A DNA stretch of 64,000 nt from NCBI RefSeq assembly GCF_003123725.1, contig NZ_QETA01000007.1:62001-126000 (forward strand). The letters are read 5' to 3'. The translations under genes and the position numbers were made by a program. This document shows positions 42,842-53,068 of the stretch, in pieces; positions within the stretch are counted from its first letter, which is position 1; each line of letters begins with the position of its first letter. The notes below the pieces were generated by a model, which saw only the letters and a program-made list of their open reading frames with translations, did not search any database and was not told where the DNA came from. This stretch comes from Corticimicrobacter populi. Lineage in GTDB: Bacteria; Pseudomonadota; Gammaproteobacteria; Burkholderiales; Burkholderiaceae_B.

Positions 42842-44785
42842 GCGCCCTGTATCGCCATTGGCACACCCATTATCCAGGCCATCACGCCGGATGTAGCGAT
42901 GCAGTGTGGAGCGGCTGATCCCGAGATGTCGCGCGGCGGCGCTGACATTGCCACCGCAGGCCTGCAACACACGTTGCCATGCAGCCTCTGCTGACCCATC
43001 GCCCGTCTTGCTGTCGAGTGAGAGACCCGGTCGCCCCGCGCGCAAGACCTCGGGCAGATCATGGACTTCGATGCACGGCCCGTCGGCCAGGGCAATGGCC
43101 AGCATCAGTGCATTGTCCAGTTCTCGCAGGTTGCCCGGCCAGTGATATGCCTGCAGCGCCTGCCAGGCAGCGGGAGACAGGCTTGGCACATCGTCCTCGA
43201 CACTGCGCCGCTGCACTATCTGCTGCACCAGCCACTCGATATCCGTGCGTTGCCGCAAAGCCGGCAGCGACAGGACCGCCGCATTCAGGCGATACAGCAG
43301 GTCAGCCCGGAATCGTCCCTGCGTCGCCAGCGTCCCCAGGTCCTGGTGTGTTGCCGAGATCACGCGGATATCCACAGGTTTGCCGCGACGCGCGCCCAGA
43401 GGCATGACCTCCGATTCGGCCAGCACCCGCAACAGCCGGCTCTGCAGCGCCAGCGGCATATCGCCGATTTCGTCGAGAAACAGGGTGCCACCATCCGCCG
43501 CCTCGATCAGGCCGACGCGGCCGCGTGCTGCTCCCCCCGTATACGTGCCCGCCAGATAGCCGAACAATTCGCTCTCGATCAGGCTTTCCGGCAATGCGGC
43601 GCAATTGATGGCGACAAAATTTCCTTGCCGACCGCTGGCAGTGTGGATAGCACGTGCCAGATATTCCTTGCCCGACCCCGTCTCGCCCTGGAGCAGCACC
43701 GGCAAATCACGCGTTGCCAGCCGTGCGGCCCTGGCCAGCATGGACTGCATGGCAACATCGCACCCTGCCAATCCCTGCAACGCAGGGGGCAGCGCGGCAT
43801 CGGCCTCGACCCGGCCGACATCGGCAACCCGGCCTGCCGGCGCGCGACGGGGTTCGATCGCATGGGCAAACAGCACGCTGCCATCACGCGCCATCACAAC
43901 GCGCTCCTGTGCCGGGCGATACCGCATCAGCGTCGGCAACTGGTCCGTCTCCAGGTGCAGGAAGCGTGTCATCGGCTGTCCCAGCAAGCCTGCCGGCTTG
44001 CGCCAGTCCAGGCCGGCGGCACGCGCCAGGATGCGGGCACCGGTATGCGTCATGCCTTTGATGCGCCCCGCACCATCGATCGCCACGGCGGCCTCTGGAT
44101 CAATATCCAGAAACTCGGGCGACAGCGACAGACACAGAACCCACTCCTGCCGATGGCAAGCCATGAGATTGGCCAGTTCGATGCGTCGCGTTGCGGCATT
44201 GGCCAGGTGCAGGGCCAGCCCCTGGCTGGCCTTGGCCTGCGGTGACTGCAGCAGCGACAAATCCAGCACTGCTGCCAGTTCCCCATCGTGGTGGTAGATG
44301 GGTGCTGCCGTGCAGGACAGCGGCGTGTGCATATGATCGAAATGATCGCTCTGGTGAATGGTCAGGGCTTCACCTGTCTGGAGGCAAGCCCCCACGGCAC
44401 AGGTACCGGCCCGCTGCTCAGACCACTCCGAGCCCAGATAGAGACCGGCCTGTCGCAAGGCGTCACGCTGGCCCTCTGCCCCCAGGAAATCGACCGCCAC
44501 TCCTTTGCTGTCGGACAGCAGCAGCACATAGTTCAGCCCTGCAACCTGCTGGTACAGGCGCTCCAACCCGGAGCGCGCAATATTGATCAGCGCCTCGGAC
44601 TGCTGGCGATGCTCGCGCAACTGGGCATCCGGCACGATGTAGGCTTCGCAGGCCTGCGCCGGATCAAGCCGGTGATGTTCGATGCACCGCCGCCAGCTGT
44701 GTACCACTGCCGCATCGCGCTGCGACAGGCTGCCCAGGCAAACGGCCTCGATTTCTTGGACATGCGCCACATGTGAAGACTGCAT
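42833..44785 (-). CDS. AcoR-type sigma-54-dependent activator (GAF, AAA+, Fis)
   Basis: 650 aa. N-terminal GAF-like sensor (AGTCAVGACLQTGEALTIH), central AAA+ with Walker A GETGSGKE, sigma-54 contact loop present as GTYTGG (the AcoR-subgroup variant of GAFTGA), Walker B GGTLFLDEIGDMP, arginine-finger region and a C-terminal Fis-type helix-turn-helix (VLQACGGNVSAAARHLGISRSTLHRYIRRDGL, in parts). It is directly upstream of the monooxygenase gene on the same strand, with a sigma-54 promoter and UAS between them. Inducer unknown; AcoR-type GAF domains sense small molecules such as acetoin. Confidence 0.92.
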   Translation of the reverse strand: MQSSHVAHVQEIEAVCLGSLSQRDAAVVHSWRRCIEHHRLDPAQACEAYIVPDAQLREHRQQSEALINIARSGLERLYQQVAGLNYVLLLSDSKGVAVDFLGAEGQRDALRQAGLYLGSEWSEQRAGTCAVGACLQTGEALTIHQSDHFDHMHTPLSCTAAPIYHHDGELAAVLDLSLLQSPQAKASQGLALHLANAATRRIELANLMACHRQEWVLCLSLSPEFLDIDPEAAVAIDGAGRIKGMTHTGARILARAAGLDWRKPAGLLGQPMTRFLHLETDQLPTLMRYRPAQERVVMARDGSVLFAHAIEPRRAPAGRVADVGRVEADAALPPALQGLAGCDVAMQSMLARAARLATRDLPVLLQGETGSGKEYLARAIHTASGRQGNFVAINCAALPESLIESELFGYLAGTYTGGAARGRVGLIEAADGGTLFLDEIGDMPLALQSRLLRVLAESEVMPLGARRGKPVDIRVISATHQDLGTLATQGRFRADLLYRLNAAVLSLPALRQRTDIEWLVQQIVQRRSVEDDVPSLSPAAWQALQAYHWPGNLRELDNALMLAIALADGPCIEVHDLPEVLRAGRPGLSLDSKTGDGSAEAAWQRVLQACGGNVSAAARHLGISRSTLHRYIRRDGLDNGCANGDTGRDT

Positions 44786-44910
44786 CCGACCTCATCCCGA
44801 AAACAGGCGCGCCCGGCCGGGCATGGCCTGGATGCCAGTGTGCCGTCATGACGGCAGGCCGTACATGCAGGTTTTCCTTGAGATGCGGTGCAACAAACTT
44901 TGGGATTCAA

Positions 44911-45369
44911 CTACAGACTGAACACGGTCAGCTTTTCGACCCCCGCCGCAGGATTGGCCTTTTCGACCGCACTCAGGAAGCCCAGAAAGTCCTTGTTGAA
45001 TACCGTGAAGTTATGGATGAACTTCACGGTATGTTCCTGTGCTCCCTCCGCATAGACCACAGCCCACATGTAGCGTCCGCTGACTTTCACCGAGGTCCGG
45101 TAGACCCTGCGGATGCTGGTCAGAGGGATTTCCTTGAGCGCGCCATTGTCCCTGATGAAAAAATATCTGACATCAAAGTAGCACTCGGCCTGATAGCCAG
45201 ACACATCAAAGAATTTCAGCAGCCAGGATTTCTTCGATATCCGCCTCATGCCCGCAGCAGGATCCGACTGCCGCCCTGCCTCTCTGGCACGGCTGATTTT
45301 CAGGAAAAAACCGATGAGCAGCAGAGGCGACATGGCCAAGCAGGTGTAGAGCAAAAACTTGTAAGACAT
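44911..45369 (-). CDS. Small membrane-anchored protein of unknown function
   Basis: 152 aa. One N-terminal membrane segment (FLLYTCLAMSPLLLIGFFL) precedes a soluble domain (YFDVRYFFIRDNGALKEIPLTSIRRVYRTSVKV...MWAVVYAEGAQEHTVKFIHNFT) whose strands and loops suggest a PH-like or bacterial-PH domain. Lower GC than its neighbours. No family could be named. Confidence 0.6.
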   Translation of the reverse strand: MSYKFLLYTCLAMSPLLLIGFFLKISRAREAGRQSDPAAGMRRISKKSWLLKFFDVSGYQAECYFDVRYFFIRDNGALKEIPLTSIRRVYRTSVKVSGRYMWAVVYAEGAQEHTVKFIHNFTVFNKDFLGFLSAVEKANPAAGVEKLTVFSL

Positions 45370-45407
45370 GGCTCGATTCCGCTATGGCCAGTACCGGGAA
45401 TGCAACA

Positions 45408-46613
45408 TCAGCGCTGTTCGCAGGCTGCCGTGAACACCACGTCGGTATGCGAGTTCAGCGCCGTCTCGAACGAATCCTGCAGCACGCCGATGATGAACCC
45501 AACCGCCACCACCTGCATGGCGATGTCATCAGGGATACCGAACATGTTGCAGGCCAGCGGAATCAGCAGCAATGACCCCCCCGCCACGCCGGCAGCGCCG
45601 CAGGCACCGACCGAGGCAACCACGCACAGCAGCAGTGCCGTCAGGAAATCGACCGGAATGCCCAGCGTATGCACCGCTGCCAGTGTCATCACGCTGATGG
45701 TGATGGCTGCACCCGCCATATTGACGGTGGCCCCCAGCGGGATCGAGATCGAATAGGTATCCTCGTGCAGGCCCATGCGCTTGCACAGTTCCAGATTGAC
45801 AGGAATATTGGCGGCCGAGCTGCGCGTGAAGAACGCGGTGACAGCGCTTTCGCGCACGGCGCGCCAGACAATGGGATACGGATTGCGGCGCATCTTCCAG
45901 AACGCCAGCAACGGATTCAGCCCGAAGGTGACCAGCAGCATGCTGCCGATCAGCACGGCCAGCAGGTGCGCATATTCGAGCAACGCACCAAAACCCGTGG
46001 TGGACAGCGTATGGCACACCAGCCCAAAGATGCCCAGCGGCGCAAAGCGGATCACCACCCGCACGATCAGGGACACGCCTGCAGCCAGATCAGCCCAGAC
46101 CTGGCGAGTCGTTTCACTGCCATGGCGCATGGCCACGCCCAGGCCCAGTGCCCAGACCAGGATACCGATGAAGTTGGCATCCAGTAGAGCGCGCACCGGA
46201 TTGGTGATGGCACTCATGAACAGGTTCTTGACGACCTCGACAATACCGGACGGCGGCGACAGCGCTTGCGTGCTTTCGCTCAGGGTAATACCTGACGGAA
46301 ACAGGAAGCTGGCCCCTACGCCGATCATCGACGCCCCCAAAGTACCGATAACGTACAGCAGCAGAATGGGCCGGATATGCGTAGGCTGGTTGGTCTGCTG
46401 GTTGGCGATGGCAGAAATCACCAGCACCAGTACCAGTACGGGAGCCGCTGCGCGCAAGCCAGACACAAAGATGTCGCCCAGGAAACCGAACTGCCGCGCC
46501 GTATCCGGGCTGAACCAGGCCAGCAGCACAGCCAGCAGCAGGCCAATGGCGATCTGGGTAATCAGCGGCACGCGGTTAAGGACGCGCAGTAGCGTTGAAG
46601 AAGATGCGGACAT
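45408..46613 (-). CDS. sstT: Serine/threonine:Na+ symporter SstT
   Basis: 401 aa DAACS-type carrier. The helical hairpin motifs are [17 protein letters not shown] with the serine-rich loop, and the substrate/sodium region [19 protein letters not shown]. The sequence layout closely follows E. coli SstT. Imports serine and threonine with sodium. Ends 39 bases before the small membrane protein gene on the same strand. Confidence 0.93.
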   Translation of the reverse strand: MSASSSTLLRVLNRVPLITQIAIGLLLAVLLAWFSPDTARQFGFLGDIFVSGLRAAAPVLVLVLVISAIANQQTNQPTHIRPILLLYVIGTLGASMIGVGASFLFPSGITLSESTQALSPPSGIVEVVKNLFMSAITNPVRALLDANFIGILVWALGLGVAMRHGSETTRQVWADLAAGVSLIVRVVIRFAPLGIFGLVCHTLSTTGFGALLEYAHLLAVLIGSMLLVTFGLNPLLAFWKMRRNPYPIVWRAVRESAVTAFFTRSSAANIPVNLELCKRMGLHEDTYSISIPLGATVNMAGAAITISVMTLAAVHTLGIPVDFLTALLLCVVASVGACGAAGVAGGSLLLIPLACNMFGIPDDIAMQVVAVGFIIGVLQDSFETALNSHTDVVFTAACEQR

Positions 46614-46887
46614 GGGATTGGATGCCGAAAGATGGATGGAAGTAGAGGCAAAACCGCGAGTTTACCCGGATGTGCCTCATCCCAAGCCCGATGCACATGA
46701 ACTGGATCAAGCCATGGCAAGAAATTGCGCTGGCAGGCCCACAGCAACCTGCCACTGATTTGCTCCAGACTGTCCTGCGATTCAATTATTGACGCATATC
46801 ATTCTCAATTAAAAACTGAGACGATAGGATGACATCGATATCTCCCCCTCCCTCACCAGCCATACACACATCTTTCAGGAGCAGATC
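46614..46887. other. Divergent intergenic region
   Basis: 274 bases between sstT and the cupin gene; no further gene seen. A low-scoring Fur-like sequence occurs around 46795-46810 and a TCTCA/TGAGA inverted repeat at about 46803-46821. Neither is strong enough to call. Confidence 0.3.
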
Positions 46888-47289
46888 ATGACCCGACACC
46901 TCGCCAGAATTCTCGCCGGCACATTGTGCGCAGCAGCAGCGGCCGCACAGGCACAATCCCCGGCCGATATCGCCCTGCTCGGACCCGAGCTGGCCGCACA
47001 GCAGGGGCGGGTCGTGCTGCACGAAGACGCCACGCACCATATCCGCACGATCCGCGCCACACTGCCGCCGAATCAGGACCTGCAGCCCCACGGCCCCGAC
47101 CAGGGCTATTTCATCGTGACGGTCATCAGCGGCACGCTGGAGCTCGGCTTCGGCACCGAATTCGACGCTACCAGACTGCAGACACTGCCCCCAGGCAGCG
47201 TGTTCACCCATCCCGTCTCGCAAAAGCACTTTGCCCGTACCGGAGATGAACCAGTCGTGCTGCAGATCACCAGCATCCAGCCTGACTAA
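46888..47289 (+). CDS. Secreted single-domain cupin protein
   Basis: 133 aa with a signal peptide (ARILAGTLCAAAAAAQAQ) and one cupin domain (PNQDLQPHGPDQGYFIVTVISGTLELGFG, then LPPGSVFTHPVSQKHFAR). Metal-ligand histidines are plausible at QPHG and THP/KHF positions. Function unknown. AGGAG precedes the start. It is convergent with tauC. Confidence 0.75.
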   Translation: MTRHLARILAGTLCAAAAAAQAQSPADIALLGPELAAQQGRVVLHEDATHHIRTIRATLPPNQDLQPHGPDQGYFIVTVISGTLELGFGTEFDATRLQTLPPGSVFTHPVSQKHFARTGDEPVVLQITSIQPD

Positions 47290-47390
47290 AAGCCAAACCG
47301 GCGGCCATAGTCGGGACAATCCGCACGATACATTCTGTGCGCGTCGGAACGAATGCGATGGTGCTTTCCTTCTCCGACATACTGACCCCG

Positions 47391-48272
47391 TCAGTGCCCC
47401 GTGCCGTGCCAGGGTACCAGCCGCCGCTGCAGCGCCCGCAGCCCCAATTCCAGCGCCACTGCAATCGCGGCAATGACCAGGATACCTGCCACCACCACGT
47501 CTGTCGCCAGAAACTGGCCTGCCGACTGCACCATGAAACCCAGCCCGCGCGTCGCCGCCACCAGTTCCGATGCGACCAGGGTGGACCACCCCACCCCCAG
47601 ACCAATCCGCAGCCCGGTCAAGATCTCCGGCAGGGCATTGGGCAGGATCACATGCCAGAGCAACTGGCGCGGCGTCGCGCCCAGCGACTGTGCGGCGCGC
47701 AACCGGACCGGCGCGACATGACGCACACCATTGGCGGTGGCAATGGCAACCGGCGCAAAAATCGCCAGGAAAATCAGCAACACCTTGGCCAGTTCACCGA
47801 TCCCGAACCAGATCACGATCAGCGGCAGGTAGGCCAATGGTGGAATGGGCCGATAGAACTCGATCAGCGGGTCCAGGATGCCCCGCGCCAGACGACTGCG
47901 CCCAATGGCAATGCCGGCAGGCACCGCCAGCACAATGGCCGCAATCATGGCCAGCCCGATCCGCTGCAGACTGGCCCAGGCATGCTCCCACAGCGTCGCA
48001 TCCATATAGCCAGCCGTCACCAGCCGCGCCAGTCGGCGCAACACCTCGCCCGGCCCCGGCAGGAACAAGGGTTCGATCAGGCCTGCAGCCGTCACGCCCC
48101 ACCAGACGGCAAGCAATACCGCCAATGTCACCACACTGATCAGCCCTACTGACAAATGCCTGCCAGCACGTTGGCCACCCGGCAACACGCGTCCTGAGGC
48201 GCGTCCCCCAGGACGAGGGGGCGACACCGCTGCCGCCAGATCGACAGCACCACGTTCTACACGCGCGCTCAT
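47391..48272 (-). CDS. tauC: Taurine ABC transporter permease TauC
   Basis: 293 aa permease with six membrane segments and the EAA loop [33 protein letters not shown] (in parts). Third gene of tauABC; ATGA-type overlap with tauB. The N-terminus has an unusually long Gly/Arg-rich cytoplasmic lead. Confidence 0.9.
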   Translation of the reverse strand: MSARVERGAVDLAAAVSPPRPGGRASGRVLPGGQRAGRHLSVGLISVVTLAVLLAVWWGVTAAGLIEPLFLPGPGEVLRRLARLVTAGYMDATLWEHAWASLQRIGLAMIAAIVLAVPAGIAIGRSRLARGILDPLIEFYRPIPPLAYLPLIVIWFGIGELAKVLLIFLAIFAPVAIATANGVRHVAPVRLRAAQSLGATPRQLLWHVILPNALPEILTGLRIGLGVGWSTLVASELVAATRGLGFMVQSAGQFLATDVVVAGILVIAAIAVALELGLRALQRRLVPWHGTGH

Positions 48273-49093
48273 TGCCGCACGCCTGTCTCGACCATGCCTG
48301 AGGTCGCGGGCACGGAGACAGCCGACACCGGCTGCGCAAATACATGTGCCAGCACATGCTCACGCATGGCGATAAAGGCAGGATCGGACTTGAGCGCACG
48401 GGCAGGCTCACCTGCAGCGTAACGGCGTCCGAAATCGAGTTGCAACCGCTCGACAATCCGCCCAGGTTGCCCGCCCAGCAGGATCAGATCCGTTGCCAGG
48501 AAAACGGCTTCCTCAATGTCATGCGTAATCAGCAACACAGGCTTGGATGCCTGATGCCAGACCGCGAGCAGCAGCTCCTGCACTTGCTCACGCGTCATGG
48601 CATCCAGAGCACCAAAAGGCTCGTCCATCAACAGGATACGAGGATCGGCCGCCAGGGCACGGGCGATCCCGACTCGCTGGCGCTGACCACCCGACAGTTG
48701 CCAGATGCGACGACGGGCAAACCCGTCCAATCCGACCTGGGCCAGGTGGCACAGTGCAATGCCCTCTCGCTCGGAGCGCGGCACGCCGCGCAATTGCAGT
48801 CCAAACGCAACATTGTCCAGCACGGTCTGCCAGGGCAGCAACGCGCCTTCCTGGAAAACCACGCCCTGCGCCGCCCCTGGCCCAGCAATCGGTTCGCCAT
48901 CAAGCGTCAGGCTACCACGCGACGGTGCCTCGAACCCCGCGATCAGATTGAGCAGGGTTGTCTTGCCACTGCCCGAGGGACCCAGTACGACCAGCAGTTG
49001 CCCTGGCCCCAGAGTCAAGGAAATATCTGCCAGGACATCATGACCACTGCCCGGATAACGGGCCGCTACGTGCTGCAGTTCGAGATATGCCAT
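48269..49093 (-). CDS. tauB: Taurine ABC transporter ATP-binding protein TauB
   Basis: 274 aa with Walker [24 protein letters not shown], signature LSGGQRQR, Walker [16 protein letters not shown] and [15 protein letters not shown]. The TauB/SsuB group is recognised by the [16 protein letters not shown] stretch. Energises sulfonate import. Confidence 0.92.
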   Translation of the reverse strand: MAYLELQHVAARYPGSGHDVLADISLTLGPGQLLVVLGPSGSGKTTLLNLIAGFEAPSRGSLTLDGEPIAGPGAAQGVVFQEGALLPWQTVLDNVAFGLQLRGVPRSEREGIALCHLAQVGLDGFARRRIWQLSGGQRQRVGIARALAADPRILLMDEPFGALDAMTREQVQELLLAVWHQASKPVLLITHDIEEAVFLATDLILLGGQPGRIVERLQLDFGRRYAAGEPARALKSDPAFIAMREHVLAHVFAQPVSAVSVPATSGMVETGVRQ

Positions 49094-49111
49094 GCCGACC
49101 TACCGGGTTCT

Positions 49112-50098
49112 TTATTTGATTGCCTGGACATAACGCGGCGTCGTGTAGGCGGCGTAATCGGGCAGGACATCGTCGATCCGTCCCTGCTCCTTGAGGAAGG
49201 CCGACGTATCCGCCAGCGCCGCAACCGTTGGCGCGCCCAGGGCCTCGATCTGCTGGGCAGCCGCAAGATAGCCACTGCCTTTGAGGACGTTCGGGATTTC
49301 CTCGGCACTCGCTCCAGTAATGCGCACCAGCTTATCGATATTGTCTTTATTCGCCAGCCAGGCCTGCGGGTCCTTCTGGTAATCCGCATAGCTGTCGAGC
49401 GTGACCTTGGCAAAGGCACTTACGATCTCGGGGTGCTGCTGTGCGAAATCGCTGCGCACCAGCCAGACATCGAACGTCGGTGCGCCCAGCTTCGCCAGAT
49501 CACCAGAACTGATCAGCACCTTGCCGGAGGCCTTGGCGCGACTCAGCGCAGGATCCCAGGTATAGGTGGCATCAATATCACCCCGCGTCCAGGCGGCAAT
49601 GATATTGGGCGGCGTCAGGTTGACGATCTCGACGCTCTTGGGATCAATCTGCCAATGCTTGAGGGCAGCCAGCAGGCTGTAGTGACTGGTCGACACAAAG
49701 GGCGTGGCGACCTTCTTGCCCACCAGATCCTGGGGGGTGCTGATGCCTGCACCATCACGAGCCACCAGTTCTTCGCTGGTGCCCAGTTCGGCAGCGATCA
49801 GGAAGGTTTCGATGGGCAGGCGACGACTGGCAGCCGCCGCCAGCGGGCTGGAGCCGAGGTAGGCAATCTGCACATCGCCGGACGCCACGGCATTGATCAC
49901 CTCGGCCCCGGCATCGAACTTGCGCCAGTCGATTTTTGATTGCGTCGCCTGTTCATACAACCCATCGGCCTGGGCCACCTGGGATGGTACCGGGATCGTC
50001 TGGTAGGCCACCGTGAACTCGGCAGCCGTCGCTGCGCCGTACGCACTGCCCAGCACGAGCGCGAGCGAAATGGAAAACAATTTCCTGACGGGATGCAT
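49112..50098 (-). CDS. tauA: Taurine-binding periplasmic protein TauA
   Basis: 328 aa with signal peptide (LFSISLALVLGSAYGAATAA). Long stretches parallel E. coli TauA: VAQADGLYEQAT, KIDWRKFDAGAEVI, DVQIAYLGSSPLA, TPFVSTSHYSLLAALKHW, GDIDATYTWDPAL and GAPTFDVWLVR. AAGGA precedes the start. No tauD dioxygenase is linked, so the sulfonate must be used by an enzyme encoded elsewhere. Confidence 0.93.
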   Translation of the reverse strand: MHPVRKLFSISLALVLGSAYGAATAAEFTVAYQTIPVPSQVAQADGLYEQATQSKIDWRKFDAGAEVINAVASGDVQIAYLGSSPLAAAASRRLPIETFLIAAELGTSEELVARDGAGISTPQDLVGKKVATPFVSTSHYSLLAALKHWQIDPKSVEIVNLTPPNIIAAWTRGDIDATYTWDPALSRAKASGKVLISSGDLAKLGAPTFDVWLVRSDFAQQHPEIVSAFAKVTLDSYADYQKDPQAWLANKDNIDKLVRITGASAEEIPNVLKGSGYLAAAQQIEALGAPTVAALADTSAFLKEQGRIDDVLPDYAAYTTPRYVQAIK

Positions 50099-50200
50099 GA
50101 GGATTCCTTGGAAATGAATGTGTAGCTACCGAGTGTAGAGAGGCAGGCCATTCATTCACAAAGACTTGTTCGCCCTATGCTTAAGCGCTATCGGAATAAC

Positions 50201-50218
50201 CCTATTATTGCCAATAGG
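50201..50218. promoter_or_regulatory. Inverted repeat in the tauA-phnD divergent region
   Basis: CCTATT-N6-AATAGG is a perfect 6-bp dyad about 100 bases upstream of tauA. It could be a LysR-type (CysB/Cbl-like) site for tau expression, but no regulator gene is linked. Confidence 0.35.
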
Positions 50219-50258
50219 TTTCCCGTCACCATCAAGGCACGCCGTTTCATTTCATACA

Positions 50259-50290
50259 ACGTCATATTCACGTCATCTGCCCCCCATAGA
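50259..50290 (+). promoter_or_regulatory. Candidate Pho box and -10 of phnD
   Basis: ACGTCAT-N4-ACGTCAT places two GTCAT repeats (50261 and 50272) exactly 11 bases apart, as in the PhoB consensus CTGTCAT-N4-CTGTCAT (10 of 14 specified bases match). A -10-like CATAGA follows at 50285-50290, the expected spacing for a PhoB-activated promoter lacking a -35. Confidence 0.6.
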
Positions 50291-50336
50291 CTCCCAGATT
50301 CCGATCATTTTCATGACCTGACGCGGGAGTCCCACC

Positions 50337-51293
50337 ATGTCCCTCAAGCCCCTGTTCCACGCCCTGCTCGCTGGCATCGGCCTGTGCGCCCTTGCACCGG
50401 CCCACGCCCTGGACGCACGTTACCAGGATGCCAATGGCGATCTGGTGGCAGATGCGCCGACCGACCCGGCCCAGTGGGTCGATCCGGCCACGCTGGTGTT
50501 TGCCTATACGCCCGTCGAGGATCCAGCGGTGTACGCCAAGGTCTGGGACGGTTTCCTGCAGCACCTGTCGCAAGTCACGGGCAAAAAGGTCCAGTTCTTC
50601 CCGGTCCAGTCGAATGCCGCCCAGCTTGAAGCCATGCGCGCCGGCCGACTGCATGTAGCCGGCTTCAATACCGGCTCCAACCCCCTGGCCGTGAACTGCG
50701 CGGGCTTCGTGCCCTTTGCCATGATGGCCTCCAACGACGACCGCTTCGGCTACGAGATGGAAATCATCACCTATCCGGGCAGCGGCATCGAAAAGGTCGA
50801 GGATATCCGGGGCCAGAAACTGGCCTTCACGTCCGAAACCTCGAATTCCGGCTACAAAGCTCCCTCGGCCCTGCTGCGCGAAGAGTTCAAGATGGAAGCC
50901 GGCACGGACTACGAACCGGTCTTCTCCGGCAAGCACGACAATTCCATCCTGGGCGTTGCCAACAAGGACTACCCGGCCGCCGCCATTGCCAACTCGGTCA
51001 AGCAGCGCATGGAAGGCCGGGGCGTGGTCCAGCCCGAACAACTGAGCGTGATCTACACCTCGCAGACCTTTCCCACCACCGGCTACGGCCATGCCTACAA
51101 CCTGAAGCCCGAACTGGCGGCCAAGATCCGCGAAGCCTTCTTCAGCTTCGACTGGAACGGCTCCGAGCTGCTGCAGGAATTCGGCAAGAGCGAACCACCG
51201 CAAGAGAAGTTCATGCCCATTTCCTATCAGCAGCACTGGCAGGTCGTGCGCGACATCGATCGCGCCATGGGCATCGAATACACCTGCAAGTAA
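50337..51293 (+). CDS. phnD: Phosphonate/phosphite-binding protein PhnD
   Basis: 318 aa with signal peptide ([22 protein letters not shown]). The mature part starts [19 protein letters not shown] and shows PhnD features: [46 protein letters not shown] and [15 protein letters not shown] (in parts). Binds phosphonates or phosphite. First gene of phnDCEE, preceded by a Pho-box-like promoter. Confidence 0.92.
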   Translation: MSLKPLFHALLAGIGLCALAPAHALDARYQDANGDLVADAPTDPAQWVDPATLVFAYTPVEDPAVYAKVWDGFLQHLSQVTGKKVQFFPVQSNAAQLEAMRAGRLHVAGFNTGSNPLAVNCAGFVPFAMMASNDDRFGYEMEIITYPGSGIEKVEDIRGQKLAFTSETSNSGYKAPSALLREEFKMEAGTDYEPVFSGKHDNSILGVANKDYPAAAIANSVKQRMEGRGVVQPEQLSVIYTSQTFPTTGYGHAYNLKPELAAKIREAFFSFDWNGSELLQEFGKSEPPQEKFMPISYQQHWQVVRDIDRAMGIEYTCK

Positions 51294-51324
51294 CCGGCCC
51301 GCGCGCCGCACAAGGAGACGCGCC

Positions 51325-52161
51325 ATGCTGCACATCCACGCACTGGAAAAACGCTATGCCACAGGCGACCGGGCCCTCAAGGGCATCAGCCTGGACCTCG
51401 CCCCCGGCGAGATCGTCGGCCTGATCGGCCCGTCGGGTGCCGGCAAGTCCAGCCTGATCCGCTGCATCAACCGGCTGGTCACGCCCAGCGCCGGACAAGT
51501 CGCCTTTCTCGGTCGCGACATGAACCCGCTCTCGGGCCGGCAACTGCGGGCAGCCCGTCGCGAGATCGGCATGATCTTCCAGGAATACGCCCTGGTCGAA
51601 CGGCTGACCGTCATGGAAAACCTGCTGTCCGGGCGCCTGGGCTATACCGCCTTCTGGGCCAGCTGGTTTCGCCGCTTCGATGCGGCCGATATCAGCCGGG
51701 CCTACGAACTGCTGGCACGGGTCGGACTGGCGGGCATGGAAAACAAGCGGGCCGATGCCCTGTCCGGCGGCCAGCGCCAGCGCGTCGGCATTGCCCGCGC
51801 CCTGATGCAGCAACCCAGACTGTTGCTGATCGACGAACCGACTGCCAGCCTGGACCCGAAGACTTCGCGCCAGATCATGCGATTGTTGTTGGAACTGTGC
51901 CGGGAGCATCAACTGGCGGCCATCATCAACATCCACGACGTCGTGCTGGCCACGGAATTCCTGCCCCGCATCATCGGCTTGCGCAGCGGCCAGATCGTCT
52001 ACGACGGCCCGGCCGCCGGCGTGGACGAATCAGCGCTGACACGCATCTATGGTGACGAAGACTGGAGCGCCCTGACCCAGCGGATGGAACCTGCCGCTGC
52101 CAGTCCACATCGCGCAGAAGCCCTGGCACCGACGGCTGCGCTGGCTGTTGCCAGCTCCTGA
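51325..52161 (+). CDS. phnC: Phosphonate ABC transporter ATP-binding protein PhnC
   Basis: 278 aa with Walker [29 protein letters not shown] (typical PhnC), signature LSGGQRQR, Walker [16 protein letters not shown], and [17 protein letters not shown] precedes the start. Energises phosphonate/phosphite import. Confidence 0.94.
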   Translation: MLHIHALEKRYATGDRALKGISLDLAPGEIVGLIGPSGAGKSSLIRCINRLVTPSAGQVAFLGRDMNPLSGRQLRAARREIGMIFQEYALVERLTVMENLLSGRLGYTAFWASWFRRFDAADISRAYELLARVGLAGMENKRADALSGGQRQRVGIARALMQQPRLLLIDEPTASLDPKTSRQIMRLLLELCREHQLAAIINIHDVVLATEFLPRIIGLRSGQIVYDGPAAGVDESALTRIYGDEDWSALTQRMEPAAASPHRAEALAPTAALAVASS

Positions 52162-52234
52162 ACACCGACCTGCGGCGTCGCCTGGCCTGAGCAGCGTCGC
52201 AGGTCTCCATCAACAGGCCCTCGGATTACCCTGT

Positions 52235-53068
52235 ATGCAGTCCTCTCCACACCGTGCCCGCCAGCCGGACCTTGCCCCCTGGCCGACCCGCTGGCAGCGC
52301 CCGCCCTTCATCCGCAGCCCATTGCTGCGCTGGACCCTGATCCTGGGCACGCTGCTGTACCTGACGCTGGCGCTGGCGTCCCTTGACATCAACTGGAGCC
52401 GCGTCAGCGAAGGGCTGATGCGCGGCTGGCGTTTTGTCGCCGCCTTCGCGCAACCGGATTTCAGTTCACGCTGGGGCGACATCGTAATCGGCTTCCGGGA
52501 AAGCCTGACAATGACCGTGACGGCCACTGCCGTCGGCGTGCTGCTGTCCCTGCCGGTCGCCGTGGGTGCGGCCGCCAATCTGGCACCGAAGCCGGTTTAT
52601 CTGTGCTGCCGAGCCGTGATCGCCGCCGCCCGGACGCTCAATGAAATCATCGTGGCCATCTTCCTGGTCGCCATGTTCGGCTTCGGCCCGTTTGCAGGTT
52701 TCCTGACCCTGACCCTGGCCACCATCGGCTTCATGGCCAAGCTGCTGGCCGAAGATATCGAGGAAATCAGCCACGGCCAGCTGGAAGCCCTGCGCGCCAG
52801 CGGTGCCAGCCCCCTGCAGGTCCTGGACTTTGCCGTACTGTCGCAGGTACTGCCCCGTCTGGTCGGACTTTCACTGTATCGCCTGGACATCAATTTCCGG
52901 GAGTCGGCCGTCATCGGTATCGTCGGTGCCGGTGGCATCGGTGCCACTCTCAATACAGCCATGGATCGCTACGAATTCAATACCGCAGCCGCCGTGATCC
53001 TGGTCATCATCGCCATCGTCATGCTGGCGGAATACCTGTCGGGCTGGTTGCGTGAGAGGATCCAATGA
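52235..53068 (+). CDS. phnE: Phosphonate ABC transporter permease PhnE
   Basis: 277 aa. PhnE-family permease with TMs from about residue 35, ASLDINWSRVSEGL near the first loop, the EAA-type GQLEALRASGASPLQVLDFAVLSQV and RLDINFRESAVIGIVGAGGIGATL near the C-terminus. ATG 52235 lacks a strong ribosome site; an in-frame start at 52148 inside phnC is possible but gives an odd lead. Overlaps the second phnE by four bases. Confidence 0.9.
   Translation: MQSSPHRARQPDLAPWPTRWQRPPFIRSPLLRWTLILGTLLYLTLALASLDINWSRVSEGLMRGWRFVAAFAQPDFSSRWGDIVIGFRESLTMTVTATAVGVLLSLPVAVGAAANLAPKPVYLCCRAVIAAARTLNEIIVAIFLVAMFGFGPFAGFLTLTLATIGFMAKLLAEDIEEISHGQLEALRASGASPLQVLDFAVLSQVLPRLVGLSLYRLDINFRESAVIGIVGAGGIGATLNTAMDRYEFNTAAAVILVIIAIVMLAEYLSGWLRERIQ

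Noticed and set aside
46745-46765. TGCCACTGATTTGCT as a sigma-54 promoter of the cupin gene
   Set aside because: The -24 GG doublet is absent.
46795-46812. Fur box in front of the cupin gene
   Set aside because: Only one half (TGAGAAT on the minus strand) fits; the other half does not.
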